64,000 nt of DNA, from NCBI GenBank assembly GCA_948144175.1, contig CANXME010002338.1, positions 186,001 to 250,000 of the forward strand, written 5' to 3'. Shown here piece after piece: positions 31,565 through 42,035 of this stretch. A program made the translations under genes and the position numbers. Below the pieces are notes generated by a model. That model worked only from the letters and a program-made list of their open reading frames with translations. It did no database searches and was not told the origin of the DNA. Each line of letters begins with the position of its first letter. Within the stretch, counting starts at the first letter, position 1. This stretch comes from Closterium sp. NIES-65 (taxonomy: Eukaryota > Streptophyta > Zygnematophyceae > Desmidiales > Closteriaceae).

Positions 31565-32599
31565 TCTCTGAGACATGGGCAGCGGGGGCCTCCGGTTGCG
31601 TACGAGTGCCTCTGTGTGTTGCGCCGATGACACCGCATGCGTCGAATCTTGTAGGGTACGGGAGGCTTCGATGAGGGGCTCGACGTATGGCGTAACATAC
31701 ATTTCCTTTGCTGTGTCGCTTCGCCATCTGCCCAGCCGTTTGAAGACTCTATCTGGCACTCCCGTGTTGGCTGCTACTGTGGCTGCACCTTTTCGGAAAG
31801 AATGGGTGCCTAGCTGCAACTCTCTAAGGCCAACCTTTGCGAAGGCTTCCTTGCACCAGTTCCGGATCGTAGTGTATGAAGGTGGCCTAGCCTGGCCCTC
31901 GCTGGTTGAACCGTGACCGAAGACACGAATCAATGGTCCCTCTGACCGTGGGCCATAGCCAGCGAGTCGGATGAAGCGTCGGGTGCAGCGCACTGGGCAG
32001 CAGGGGTCCGCCGTTGCTGCAATGGGTATCCAAGTGCCGTGACCAGCTTGATCGGTCTTGGAGTGTGGTATGAGAATCCACATGACCTCGTCGTCGAATT
32101 GGATGTCTTGCCATTTTATGGCTACTAGGTCAGAGTATCGCAGGAATCCGGAGTACATGAGGATGGGTATCAACCCTTTCTGAAATTGCGCAGGATCGTC
32201 GGACTGCAAGTAGCTCGCGGCCATTTCCTGGACTTGTTGGATCGAGACGGGTTCCTTCAGACGAGTAGGGCGTGGGCAGTGTCGCTTTGCATAGTCACGG
32301 ACTTGGGTGGTGAACGGTCCGGTTGTCGGGCATTTGCTCCCGGTCATGCGATGGGCGAAGCTGACCGCTGAGCACGTTAGCTGCACTACGGACAGGGTGG
32401 CTTTGCATCGGATTGCGTGTACCAGGTATAGCGCGAGGGTCATGTCGGATGCCGGGAGGAATGGAAGGTTCACTTTTGTGCAGAAGGCTCGAAACTTGGC
32501 CCAGTATGGTTCATATGTCCGGATCGTAGAATCGGCGCGGGACTGCGCGAGCATGTTGATCAGTTGGTCGTGTAACTTTGGGAGCAAATCTGAACACAA
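31553..32599 (-). CDS. Tyrosine recombinase of the Ngaro/PAT-like element
   Basis: 348 codons. The N-terminal part is a SAM-like core-binding domain (TIRTYEPYWAKFRAFC). The catalytic domain shows Arg in SGFLRYSDLVAIKW, the box-II HSFRKGAATVAA (His-x-x-Arg), LGRWRS, and the nucleophile in EMYV. The enzyme would insert a circular cDNA by site-specific recombination in place of a DDE integrase. It is the last ORF of the element, and its C-terminus overlaps repeat B1. All expected catalytic residues are visible, so it may be functional. Confidence 0.9.
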   Translation of the reverse strand: MCSDLLPKLHDQLINMLAQSRADSTIRTYEPYWAKFRAFCTKVNLPFLPASDMTLALYLVHAIRCKATLSVVQLTCSAVSFAHRMTGSKCPTTGPFTTQVRDYAKRHCPRPTRLKEPVSIQQVQEMAASYLQSDDPAQFQKGLIPILMYSGFLRYSDLVAIKWQDIQFDDEVMWILIPHSKTDQAGHGTWIPIAATADPCCPVRCTRRFIRLAGYGPRSEGPLIRVFGHGSTSEGQARPPSYTTIRNWCKEAFAKVGLRELQLGTHSFRKGAATVAANTGVPDRVFKRLGRWRSDTAKEMYVTPYVEPLIEASRTLQDSTHAVSSAQHTEALVRNRRPPLPMSQRPHL

Positions 32600-32923
32600 G
32601 GTGTATATATTTTGAATTAGTCAAATGCCACTCGCAGTGCAATGATTGGGCTGTGCGGTAGTCCCATGCCCGAAAAAGCAGTTGAATGGGACCCTACGTC
32701 TAGGCATTGGCTTCCGTGTGTCAGAGGGATGTGCGCGTGGATGTGTGGTGCCCAAGTGCGTGGGGAGGGTTGCAAGAGTGGCCACCAGCTTGCGCCTGGC
32801 CAGTGCGGAACTATCAGTGTGAGTGATGCATGGGTGCGTTGTGCGTGATGGAGGACGGCTGGGACCAGTTGAGGTGGGGGGAAGGCGAAGTTGTTTTCAG
32901 GTGTCCACGCGATCGAGAACGCA

Positions 32924-34723
32924 TCAACTGCAATGGCTGCCGGGTGGGGAATCTTTGAACAGAAGCGCGGCAGTTGGGTGTTGCGGGAGTTTGCGAAAAA
33001 GGTCGATGGAGTGAGGACCCCAACGACGTTCCAAGATCCGGAACCATGGCGTTTTCAGCGCGTAATCGTCGTGGTCGACCATTTTTGAAAGCTCGTCGGC
33101 GTGTGTGTTGAGCTCGCGCAGAATCCATTCAATGATCAAGCGCGTGCCAAGCGCCATGCATGTTTGGATGATGCTCTTGCATGCCGTTGTGAGGTCGGGG
33201 CTGTGAGAACCGCCTTTGCGAAGGATGAAGAATACGCCCTGGTTGTCCACCCGCACGAGAACGTGTTTTTGCTTGATCTTGTTCGCGTACGTTTGTAGCG
33301 CCCAAAGGACGCCTTCGATCTCCCGTCGCGTGCTGGACGTTCCTCGTAGCGGCTCTGACATGGTTGCGCTAGCTTCTTCGATGCCACCCGGAAATGTGGT
33401 CAGAGTGGCGCCCCAACCATGAGAGCTGGCATCCACGTGGATTACCGCGTCGTAGCTGTTCTTGACGTGAAAAGGTGCGCCGTTGAAACGGTCGAACTCC
33501 TCTAGCCAAAATTGGAGCTCTTCTGCTGCAGATGGGGGGATAACGACGTTGCTTTTCCATGACGGTGCGTCGTCGATCACTTGTAACATAGCATGGCTGA
33601 ATGCGCGAGCTGTCGCGCCAAGTGCGACACCCATCGATGCGAGCATGCCAGTGATTCTGGCCACGTGGCGGACCGGGACTGGTCGGCATGCCTTGCTTGC
33701 GCTCAGGAGGTTCCGGATGGTTGCATGTAGTGAGGCTCGTCGGTCCGGACCGATGGAGAATCGGCCGGTATCGGTCTCGAGTTCTACGCCCAGGAATCGG
33801 AGACGCTGCGATGGTGACAGTTGTGATTTCTTCGCGTTTATCACAAGGCCTGCCTCTTTAAGATCCAATATCACCCGCTGGCAAGTTGCTTGCGCGTTCT
33901 CTTTCGACTGGCAGAGAAATAAGATGTCGTCCACGTAAGGTACGACTCGGATGCCTTGTTCTCGCCAACGCCGAGCTAGTTGCTTGATGAGCTGCGTGAA
34001 AACGAATGGAGCTGTCGCGAGGCCAAATGGTAGTGAACGGAATGCGTATGTGCGCTTATCAAATTCAAAGCCAAGGAACTTCCAGCACGATGGGTGGATG
34101 TCGATGTGGTGGTAACCAGATTTGAGGTCAATGGAGAACATCCAGTCCCCAACGCGCGCAAGGTCGGCGACGCGGCTGAGCCCTTCGTACTTGAACTTGG
34201 GGATGATCAAGTTGGCGTTGACTTTCCTCAGATCAAGAATGAGCCTGCATTTGTCTTTTTGCTCGACCACGTTGAGTGGACTTATGCATGTAAGCTCCGT
34301 TGCGGCCATCGGAATTGCCGCTCCCGTCTCTATGAGTTCTTGGATGGCGGTACGTGTGAACGTGGCATGCGTGTTTGCCCCGACATGATTGCGATCGTGG
34401 AAATGTTGCGGTGGGCCGTGGCTCCATGGCAACCAGTAACCCTTGGCAATGACGGAGAGGACAAGGCTGCTGGGGCACCATGAGCTCCACCACGCAAATG
34501 TCGCGCGAAGACGACCGCGCATGTGTGTAATAGTTCTGTCTGTAACGGCAAATTCGTACGGATCGTCGTGGCATGCCGCCTCGCACCGTCGTGCTCCTGT
34601 ACATTTGAGGCCAAGTGGTATAAGCTTTGAGTATTCCACGTTAAAGCATGCGTGTGCATGTACTTGTACGGGCAACCATTGATCGAAGGTGTGAAGAGAA
34701 TAAACAATTGAATGAAATGTCAA
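32924..34723 (-). CDS. Reverse transcriptase-RNase H of the Ngaro/PAT-like element
   Basis: A 599-codon open frame; the first ~110 residues are poorly conserved, so the true start may be internal. RT motifs: CRLILDLRKVN, SIDLKSGYHHI, LPFGLATAPFVF and the catalytic YVDDILFL, then AKKSQLSPSQRLRFLG. The RNase H/C-terminal part has HVDASSHGWGA, RREIEGVLWAL and VRVDNQGVFFIL, ending in the DIRS-type LNTHADELSK tail. It would copy element RNA. No stop or frameshift is seen. It lies between gag (upstream) and the recombinase (downstream). Confidence 0.9.
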   Translation of the reverse strand: MTFHSIVYSLHTFDQWLPVQVHAHACFNVEYSKLIPLGLKCTGARRCEAACHDDPYEFAVTDRTITHMRGRLRATFAWWSSWCPSSLVLSVIAKGYWLPWSHGPPQHFHDRNHVGANTHATFTRTAIQELIETGAAIPMAATELTCISPLNVVEQKDKCRLILDLRKVNANLIIPKFKYEGLSRVADLARVGDWMFSIDLKSGYHHIDIHPSCWKFLGFEFDKRTYAFRSLPFGLATAPFVFTQLIKQLARRWREQGIRVVPYVDDILFLCQSKENAQATCQRVILDLKEAGLVINAKKSQLSPSQRLRFLGVELETDTGRFSIGPDRRASLHATIRNLLSASKACRPVPVRHVARITGMLASMGVALGATARAFSHAMLQVIDDAPSWKSNVVIPPSAAEELQFWLEEFDRFNGAPFHVKNSYDAVIHVDASSHGWGATLTTFPGGIEEASATMSEPLRGTSSTRREIEGVLWALQTYANKIKQKHVLVRVDNQGVFFILRKGGSHSPDLTTACKSIIQTCMALGTRLIIEWILRELNTHADELSKMVDHDDYALKTPWFRILERRWGPHSIDLFRKLPQHPTAALLFKDSPPGSHCS

Positions 34724-34785
34724 CGAATGTGTCGGGAATGTTAACGCATGTCAACGCATGTCTCTTCTTCTCCTCGTTTCCCTTT

Positions 34786-35086
<301 letters not shown>

Positions 35087-35367
35087 TTGATTTTCATAGT
35101 CTCTTTGCCAAAACCATAGGCCTTTAGGAAGGTAGTTTTTATTAAATCAACCAACACACATAGCAATGCTTTCCTAGCATGCCACCAAGTGGCCAACATA
35201 TAGGACCGAGGGGTTGTTGTTCCCCTTCCCTATCCTAGGCCCAAGCCTATCCCACCCTTTACTAGGGCTGGCCTCTTGCCATCGCAAACCCCTAGGGTTG
35301 CCCACGGTTTTCGCACTCAAGAGTGCACCGTGCCTAGCGCCCAAGCGCCTAGTCTCATGGCCCGCTC

Positions 35368-36579
35368 CTACACCACCGGAGCGGGTCCCTGGCCTCCATG
35401 CCCGTTCCGAGGGCAGGCACTTGCCACGTGGCCCGGCTGGCCGCAGCGGAAGCATGAGCCCCGGAACCCACGGCAATTGGCCGTGGGCGGGGGGCCTCGC
35501 TTGGGTAAGAACGGCATCGGCCCGTTGTTTCCGCCGCGGTTGACACGAGCGTATCCGCTTGCCGCACGGTCCATCGCCGCCATGTCCGCGACCGCCTGCT
35601 TGAAGGGTCGAGAAGTCAGCAGGCTCTTCTGCTGGTACAGCTTAAAGCGCTTCGCCGTGCGAAAGTCGGAGGCGTCCTCCACTTGAAGCACCTCGAAACG
35701 CCCCGCGATGAGGTTGAGAGCGTGTGAGATGAGTTCGAGTCCGCCCGCCGGATCACCGCGCTGCGCCTTGTATTCGGCGTGCAGCAGGTACGCCCGCAGG
35801 TCCTCCAGTAGCTCCGCTTGCTCTCGCACGGAGTCGTTGACGAAGGTTGCCGCCGAGAAGGTAAGATTAGAAGAAGGGAGGGGGGGAAGGTTTTCCGTGC
35901 CAATAAAATTAACATTGTTGACTGGAGCCTCACCGGCTTCATCTTCAGAGTCGTCGGTGTCGTTGTCGACCGCTGGAGCAGGGGGAGCGGCAGTCGCTGC
36001 GTCGTTGTCATGCCGGTTCGTCCGTGCTCCCCGTGTGCCTTTCTCCTTTTTTGCAGTTTCTTTTTTAGCCGACGCAGATGCGGCGGGTAGTGCAGTTTCC
36101 GCGGCTGTAACGCTGACGGGTTGCTGCTGTAGAAGGGACAGCAGCGCGTTGACCTGGTCCGGGGTCAACGCCTGCGTCAGCGCAGGGGCGGCGGTCGCGT
36201 CAGACGAGGAGACTGCAGTCCGCCTCCTCTGACGCTGACGCGACGGTCCAGCAGCGGGTGCTGGCGTGTGCTCGGCGTCAGTCGCGTGTGCCGCGCCAGT
36301 CCCCGTCGCCACTTGCGCCACAGGTGCCACTGGTGCCACAGGCGCCACTGGCGCCACAGGCGCCACTGGCGCCACAGGGACCGAAGGGTGCTGCTGGGTT
36401 TCGGCGTTTTTGTGGACCTCGAGCCCGCCCAGCAGCACGTCCACTGCAGTCGGGGCGGAAGGTCCGTCTTGTGCCCGACGCTTGTTACGGCGTTCGCCCG
36501 CAGAATCGCGGGCGTTACGGTCGGAGTCGGAAGCGGGGGTTGACGAGTTCCCGTTGTTAAGTGTCGGCGTAGGTGCCAT
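35368..36579 (-). CDS. Gag-like protein with CCHC zinc knuckle, Ngaro/PAT-like element
   Basis: 404 codons from ATG at 36579. The frame is open further upstream to 36837, but this runs through repeat A1, so I chose the MAPTPTLNNG start. The N-terminal half is low complexity, with tandem VAP repeats (about 36310-36380), Ala/Thr-rich and acidic stretches. A helical conserved part follows (VREQAELLEDLRAYLLHAEY, about 35760-35840). The C-terminus has a single CCHC knuckle, CFRCGQPGHVASAC. It would coat element RNA. First ORF of the element. Confidence 0.85.
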   Translation of the reverse strand: MAPTPTLNNGNSSTPASDSDRNARDSAGERRNKRRAQDGPSAPTAVDVLLGGLEVHKNAETQQHPSVPVAPVAPVAPVAPVAPVAPVAQVATGTGAAHATDAEHTPAPAAGPSRQRQRRRTAVSSSDATAAPALTQALTPDQVNALLSLLQQQPVSVTAAETALPAASASAKKETAKKEKGTRGARTNRHDNDAATAAPPAPAVDNDTDDSEDEAGEAPVNNVNFIGTENLPPLPSSNLTFSAATFVNDSVREQAELLEDLRAYLLHAEYKAQRGDPAGGLELISHALNLIAGRFEVLQVEDASDFRTAKRFKLYQQKSLLTSRPFKQAVADMAAMDRAASGYARVNRGGNNGPMPFLPKRGPPPTANCRGFRGSCFRCGQPGHVASACPRNGHGGQGPAPVV

Positions 36580-36692
36580 CGTTGAGCGATTGAAGTTGAA
36601 AATGTCGCTGAGTAAAGTAGAGGGTGACTCGCCTCTAGGAAGCGATTTAATCCTAGCCAGCTTGGAGGGAAAAACTACTCGAGCGGAAAATG

Positions 36693-36875
36693 TTGAGTGA
36701 GCCGTTTGAAAATTGAGAAACGTGGGTGGAGGGAAATGAGCTCCAACCCACGGTTTTTGTAGTTGGAGAAGGGCGTTTAGCGCGCTTCGACGATGCCAAT
36801 TGTGCAGTACAAGCAGCTTCGCTTTCACAATACACAATTTTAAAAAACACTACATGTGTGTTTAAAAATTATAAT
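36693..36875 (-). repeat. Split direct repeat A1 (183 bp)
   Basis: The 5' terminal repeat of the YR element on the minus strand, about 98% identical to A2 at 31325-31507. The outer end is ATTATAAT against Copia-3 sequence. Confidence 0.92.
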
Positions 36876-37472
36876 GTTTTGAGCTGGAGCTCCTCCTACA
36901 AACAGCGCAGATCCACCATTACCTCGACGGCTCTTACCCTAAACCGCTGGAAAACACCGTCGTCGCCAGGGCTCAGTACTACAGTGAGTCCCTCATGGCT
37001 TACAGTATGCTACTACGCAACATGACGCCTGCGGAACAACTCAACATACGCTCCCACAAAGAGAGCGACGCTCCAGCAATGGAAGCTTGGAAGCACCTCG
37101 TTGAAGTTTACCAACCGAAGGATTTCGTCACAGCCAGCAGGCTTCTCCAGCAGCTTCTGGAGATAAAAATGGGGCACGGGGAGAAGGCAAATCCATATAT
37201 TAACCACTGTCGCAACATCCGTGACCAGATCACGAAGCATGGGAGTACGATCTCAGAAGAGATTTTCGACAATATAGTCCTTCAATGACTCGGGCCTGAA
37301 TGGAAGCCCTGCAAGGCGTTACTCCGACAGCGAGGAACAATTTCAGAAGCCGCGCTATGCGCCGCTCTCCTATCCGAACAGCAAGATATGGACTCGAGCA
37401 GAACAAGCTCTGCGCCGCGCCGAGAGCGCCTCGCCTTCTACACGGACAACCGAGAAGAGCGACGACAACCAA
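36876..37472 (+). pseudogene. Copia-3 gag, capsid continuation
   Basis: It resumes the frame left at 31123 and encodes a UBN2/Copia capsid domain (FELELLLQTAQIHHYLDG, AWKHLVEVYQ, LLQQLLEIKMG). TGA at 37285-37287 interrupts it, and similar coding sequence continues to the solo LTR insertion at 37473. Confidence 0.82.
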
Positions 37473-37606
37473 TGTGAAAATGAACGAGAATGAAATTAGA
37501 GAAGAGGGGTTTCACTAGCAGCAATGAGGATACATATAGCAAACCCTAGAAGGGTTGTTCTCGCTATAGAGCACCCCACTACAGGCTAGAGAATAACATT
37601 CTGACA
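37473..37606 (-). repeat. Solo LTR of the mini-LTR Copia/TRIM family, TSD ACCAA
   Basis: A 134-bp LTR with TG..CA ends in reverse orientation, flanked by ACCAA at 37468-37472 and 37607-37611. It is clearly similar to the TRIM LTR at 38026 (shared TAGTGGGGTGCTCTATAGCG). A single LTR with an intact TSD indicates recombination between the LTRs of a former full element. Confidence 0.92.
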
Positions 37607-37611
37607 ACCAA

Positions 37612-38025
37612 GGCGCCATTACTGCAAAATATGCAAAGTCTTCGGACACTCAACGGATAGATGTAAATCTCGATCCAACCACTGCCACCCAAATTCCACT
37701 CACCACAACAACTGGGTCGGCCGACAAGACGCTCGTCATCCTCAACCTCAGCATCAGCAAGCTTGTCCTCCTGCGCAATACCAGCAAAATCAAGGATCAC
37801 AGTCAGGAGCTCCCAGGAACGTCATCGCAAACATGGCGACACGACGCCGGCGCACCACTGAACCTGACGAGGAAAACGAAGTTCAAGGAAGACTTCTGGA
37901 ACCAGAAGAGGGATGGAATAATCCCTTCACCGAGGATCACTACTACCTGCACGACAAAGACGAGCAGGACTGGAACCTTCCAATCACGCTGCGGGAAAGC
38001 CCGCCTCATGAAAATCAGCACTACG
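37612..38025 (+). pseudogene. Copia-3 gag zinc knuckle and spacer
   Basis: Continues after the solo LTR. A CCHC knuckle, YCKICKVFGHSTDRC, lies at about 37618-37663, followed by a Gln/His-rich and acidic spacer. It is cut by the TRIM at 38025 (TSD CTACG). Confidence 0.8.
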
Positions 38026-39511
38026 TGTCAGAATGTTATCTTATGCTCTAGCCTGTAGTGGGGTGCTCTATAGCGAGTACAACCCTTCTAGGGTTTGCTA
38101 TTTGTATCCTCATTCCTGCTAGTTCAACCCTCTTCTTTCTTCTAACTTTCTCATGCTATCAGAGCAGGTCGATCCCCTTGGATCGATCTGTGGGTGGGTT
38201 ACCACCTCCTCGCTTCCGCTGCAACTTTTTCTTCCCGCCGTGCGCCCCGAGGCGCGCGGCGGTTTTCTGCCCGCCGTGCGCCCCGAGGCGCGCGACGGTT
38301 TTCTGCCCGCCGTGCGCCCCGAGGCGCGCGGCGGTTCTCTGCCCGCTGTGCGCCCCGGGGCGCGCGGCGGGCTTCTGCCCCGTCGTTCGCCGCGTCGCCC
38401 TCTGGAGGCGCCGCGACGGGCGACGGGGACCCGTCGCGGCCCCGCCGCCCCACTTCGCGGCCCCGCCGCCTCACGTCGCGACCCGCCGCCTCACGTCGCG
38501 GCCCCGCCGCCTCACTTTGCGGCCCCGCCACCCTACGTTCGCGGCCCCGCCACCCCACTTCGCGGCCCCGCCGCCCTTCTGTCGCGGCCCCGCCACCCTA
38601 CGTTCGCGGCCCCGCCGCCCTACACCTGCGGCCCCGTCGTCCTACTTGCGCCCCGACCCCTTTTCCCGTCGCCCGTCGCGGCTCCCTCGGGGGCCTGGGG
38701 GAGGGGGGCGAGCGCCGCCATCCCACCCTGCCTGTGTTAGGGTTTGGGGGTGGCAAGCAGGGGGTGGTGAGTATGGGGCTGGCACTTCCTCATTCCTCCC
38801 TTTGCTCCTCCTCCTCCTTCGACTCCCACTGCTGCAGTTGTCGCTGAGGGGGGTGGATGTGTGGGAGACTGGGGTTTAGGGTTTAAGGGGGGTGCGTGGG
38901 AGTGGAGCTAGGGGTGTAGCAGCGGGTGTGTGTCGGGGGGGTGGGACTGTTTGGGGAAGTTGCACGGAGGTTGCCGTCGTGTCGCCAGCAGCACCTGTAT
39001 TCCGGGGACTTCGTCCGGTAGCCCAGTCGTAGCCAGCTGTGCCAGCCGCCCGTGGGTCCGTTGCTCGTCTGCCGCTACTTTAGCCGCGGGGCCAGTTACT
39101 CCTGTATTCCGGGGACTTCGCCCGGTAGCCGCTGTGCCAGTCTGCCTCCTGTTGACCGTGTGTCTGCAGCTTCAGCCGTCGCCTCCTATCTCCTCTCCCC
39201 TCACTCTCTCTCCTCCTCCTCACTTGCCCGTTGTGACTACCACTAGCTTTGCTCATAATTGTGAACTCTAAACTATTGCTTCTTGAACTTGTGCTCAGAA
39301 TGTGTGGTGACATTGTGATCCACCCTGAGCTTGTACTGCTTTGCTTGCTCTGCTGATTACACCCCACTTTGGCTATGGGGGTGTGTCAGAATGTTATCTT
39401 ATGCTCAAGCCTGTAGTGGGGTGCTCTATAGCGAGTACAACCCTTCTAGGGTTTGCTATTTGTATCCTCATTCCTGCTAGTTCAACCCTCTTCTTTCTTC
39501 TAACTTTCTCA
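38026..39511 (+). mobile_element. TRIM-like non-coding LTR element (1,486 bp), TSD CTACG
   Basis: Two 128-bp LTRs (38026-38153 and 39384-39511) differ at one base; CTACG lies at 38021-38025 and 39512-39516. Primer site TGCTATCAGAGC is at 38154-38165 and polypurine tract CTATGGGGGTG at 39373-39383. The ~1.2-kb interior has no gag or pol. It starts with four copies of the GCCCCGAGGCGCGCG palindrome and a GCGGCCCCGCC array like the leaders of Copia-1 and Copia-2. It looks like a Copia leader plus 3' end with everything coding removed, so it is probably mobilised by that family. It interrupts Copia-3 just before protease. Confidence 0.92.
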
Positions 39512-39516
39512 CTACG

Positions 39517-40187
39517 TACCAGTTGGTTGGAAGGAGGACGAAGATCCTCACTTCCACAGGCGCTTCAAGACCACCTTGGTAACTCCACGATTGACGCTGC
39601 TGCTGCGCCGTAACAACACTGACAATTACAACACCTGGTACCTGGACAGCTGCTGCGGCCAGCACATGGTGGGATCCGCGCGCTATGTCTCTAACCTAAG
39701 TCGCGTCCCTACAACTTATGTCACCGTCGCCAACAAGGAGCAGCTGCGCGCCAACTCACAAGGACTTGTCGTCCTGCAAGCACGAGACAGCAACACACAC
39801 ATCTCGTTCAACGACGTACTATACGTCCCGAACTTGCGCTTTAACCTGCTCTCCGCTGGACAGCTCCGCGATTGCGGCGTCATCATTCACACGGACCTCG
39901 CAACGCGCGATCTCATCCTCACCTATGCTCCCCCGGACACTCCTCCTGAAGAATTCAAGTACCTCGGACAAGCTCGCTCCATCAATGGGATCTATATCCT
40001 GGACTTCGACATACCTTCCTGTCAAGCATCGTCGGACGAACTCGTAGACCTTGTCCCCCTCGAGTTCGCCTTCATGAACAAGAAGTCTTGGGAGCATCCG
40101 GATGGAAGACCGTGGATTCGCCGAAGCCCTCACCCGCGTGAAATCAATCTTCACGAGCCCGACGCCCACGGACTGTGCACCACCTGA
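39517..40187 (+). pseudogene. Copia-3 protease region
   Basis: Resumes Copia-3 pol. The aspartic protease motif reads WYLDSCCGQHMVGS, with Cys where Gly or Ala is usual after Asp-Ser. A retropepsin-like body follows (LYVPNLRFNLLSAGQLRDCG, typical of Copia), and a stop at 40185-40187. Confidence 0.82.
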
Positions 40188-40217
40188 CACATACCAACCG
40201 CAAGCCGAACGGAGCAA

Positions 40218-40901
40218 GTGGAGAAGGAGCAAGCGGCAATTCAGGAAGCAGAAAGCGCTAAGACAAGACCAACAGGCATGACTGAAGAAGAACTTGCCAT
40301 ATCATCTCACCGCATATTCGGTGAGCCAAGCGGGAAATTCGGCCAAGAACAGCAGGCGAGACCACGACCTTACTCGGACACCCTACGATTCGTCCTCGAA
40401 GCCAACACGCACACCTTCGACGAAGAAGGACGTCCGCGCCCATACACTCGAGAAGTCTACCGCCGCGAAATTGACCCTGCTTGGAAAGACCCTGATGCAC
40501 CGGAGGAACTGAGCGTCAAAGAAGAACAGGAGAAGGCCCAAGCCAAAAAGCGGTAGAAGCTGTATGAGGAGCGCATCGCGGCAGGATGGGACCCAAACTC
40601 TGCGCGCGAGGGATGGGGCAACGAGCCCGCCGATCCAGAAGAAGGCGCAACCTGGGGTTCCACAACGGGAGCATGGGGAACTGGCACGGTCACCAGGGGA
40701 GGATGGGGAAACAACGAGTCTGACGAAGGAGTGCTCACGCAAGAAGAATTGGAGGAAGCTGCACAAGAAATGCAAGCTGAGCGCGGCAAAGCATCACCTC
40801 GAGTAACCATTCCCCTCGGTCGACCCCCTCGCACTGCCGAACCACCTTGCTCACCACATCACTGGCGTGATCACTGGTCGGAGATTGAGAGGGGGAATGT
40901 A
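40218..40901 (+). pseudogene. Copia-3 hydrophilic insert between protease and GAG-pre-integrase
   Basis: About 225 codons, very rich in Glu, Lys, Arg, Gly and Trp, with one TAG at 40555-40557 and another stop near 40900. It contains repeated GW/WG pairs (GWDPN, EGWGNE, TWGSTTGAWGT, GGWGNN). Copia elements normally pass directly from protease to GAG-pre-integrase, so this is an acquired or expanded spacer. I recognise no family. Confidence 0.6.
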
Positions 40902-41018
40902 TAGCCAACACCTCCGCGAGACTCACTCGGACCAATCTCCCGCCCAGATCCGTATGCCCGCTTCATCGAAGGCACCACGACCTCGCTCACGATCATTCCT
41001 GATTGCGAATTTCTCGCC

Positions 41019-42035
41019 TTGTATCTCTCAACGACACCTGCAAAAAGGGAAGCAACGGCAGAAGCAGAAGGAGAGGAGGAGAACAACGAAGCAGAACCAG
41101 GAGAAGAGGAAAAACCTCCACTCCAGATCCCAGAACTCACAGCGGAGGAGGCAGCAGAGTACCATACCCGCTACAAGCGCACCTCCGGCATTCATGCCGA
41201 GGATGATCTCTGGCACCAGCGGATGGGACACCCCTCGCGCCAGACACTTGCCAATTGCCTCCGTGCAAAAGATTTTCCGCCAGGAGCACTGCTACGCCCC
41301 GACGGGACGGAGTTACAACACTCCCCTTGTCCAACCACTTGCATTGTCTGCCCCACAGCCGCACTCTCTCACACTGCCTATCCCTCTCTAGAGCCAAGCA
41401 CCAACCGCTGCAAGAAATTGGAAAAGGTATACAGTGACTTCATCGTACTCACCTACGACGGACCCAACGGCGAGAAGTACACGCTGACCTTCATCGACGC
41501 CTACTCACGCCACGTGTGGGTTGCCAATGTTGACGCCCGCTCCAAAGCCCCGGAGGTGTTCAGTATCTTCCTCGCGCACGCGCAGCGACAGTCGGGAAGG
41601 AAACTCAAGATCTGGCAGAGTGATGGGGCAAAAGAATTTCGCAGCAATGAACTAGAGAGCGTGCTCACCGAGAAGGGGATCAAGCATGAGATTTCCCTTC
41701 CCTATGCTCACCAACAGCAAGGCGTTGCTGAGCGGGTCAATCGGACCCTCATGACTAAAGTTCGTGCCATCATGAACCAGTCCGGCCTGCCAAAGAAATT
41801 TTGGCCGTACGCCATGAATCACGCGGTACGCCTGCACAACCTCCTCTCCACCACCGTCAACAGGGATAACCTGTCACCCCACATGAAGTGGACCGGTTCA
41901 AGGGGAGATCCCTCCATGCTGAGGGTTTGGGGGTGCATGGTGCAGTATCGGCCCACTTCGGCTACAATCGGCAAATTCATTCATCGTGCGCGCTGGGGAG
42001 TTCATCTAGGACTCAGCCACGAGCACAAAGGATGA
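41019..42035 (+). pseudogene. Copia-3 GAG-pre-integrase and integrase
   Basis: A 338-codon open stretch. An acidic start is followed by the zinc domain LWHQRMGHPSRQ and CIVCPTAALS. The integrase core has Asp in YSDFIVLTYDG, Asp in WQSDGAKEF and Glu in QGVAERVNRT, then FWPYAMNHAV. Ends at TGA 42033-42035; the related C-terminal part continues in frame after it. The DDE residues are present, but the element as a whole is defective. Confidence 0.85.
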
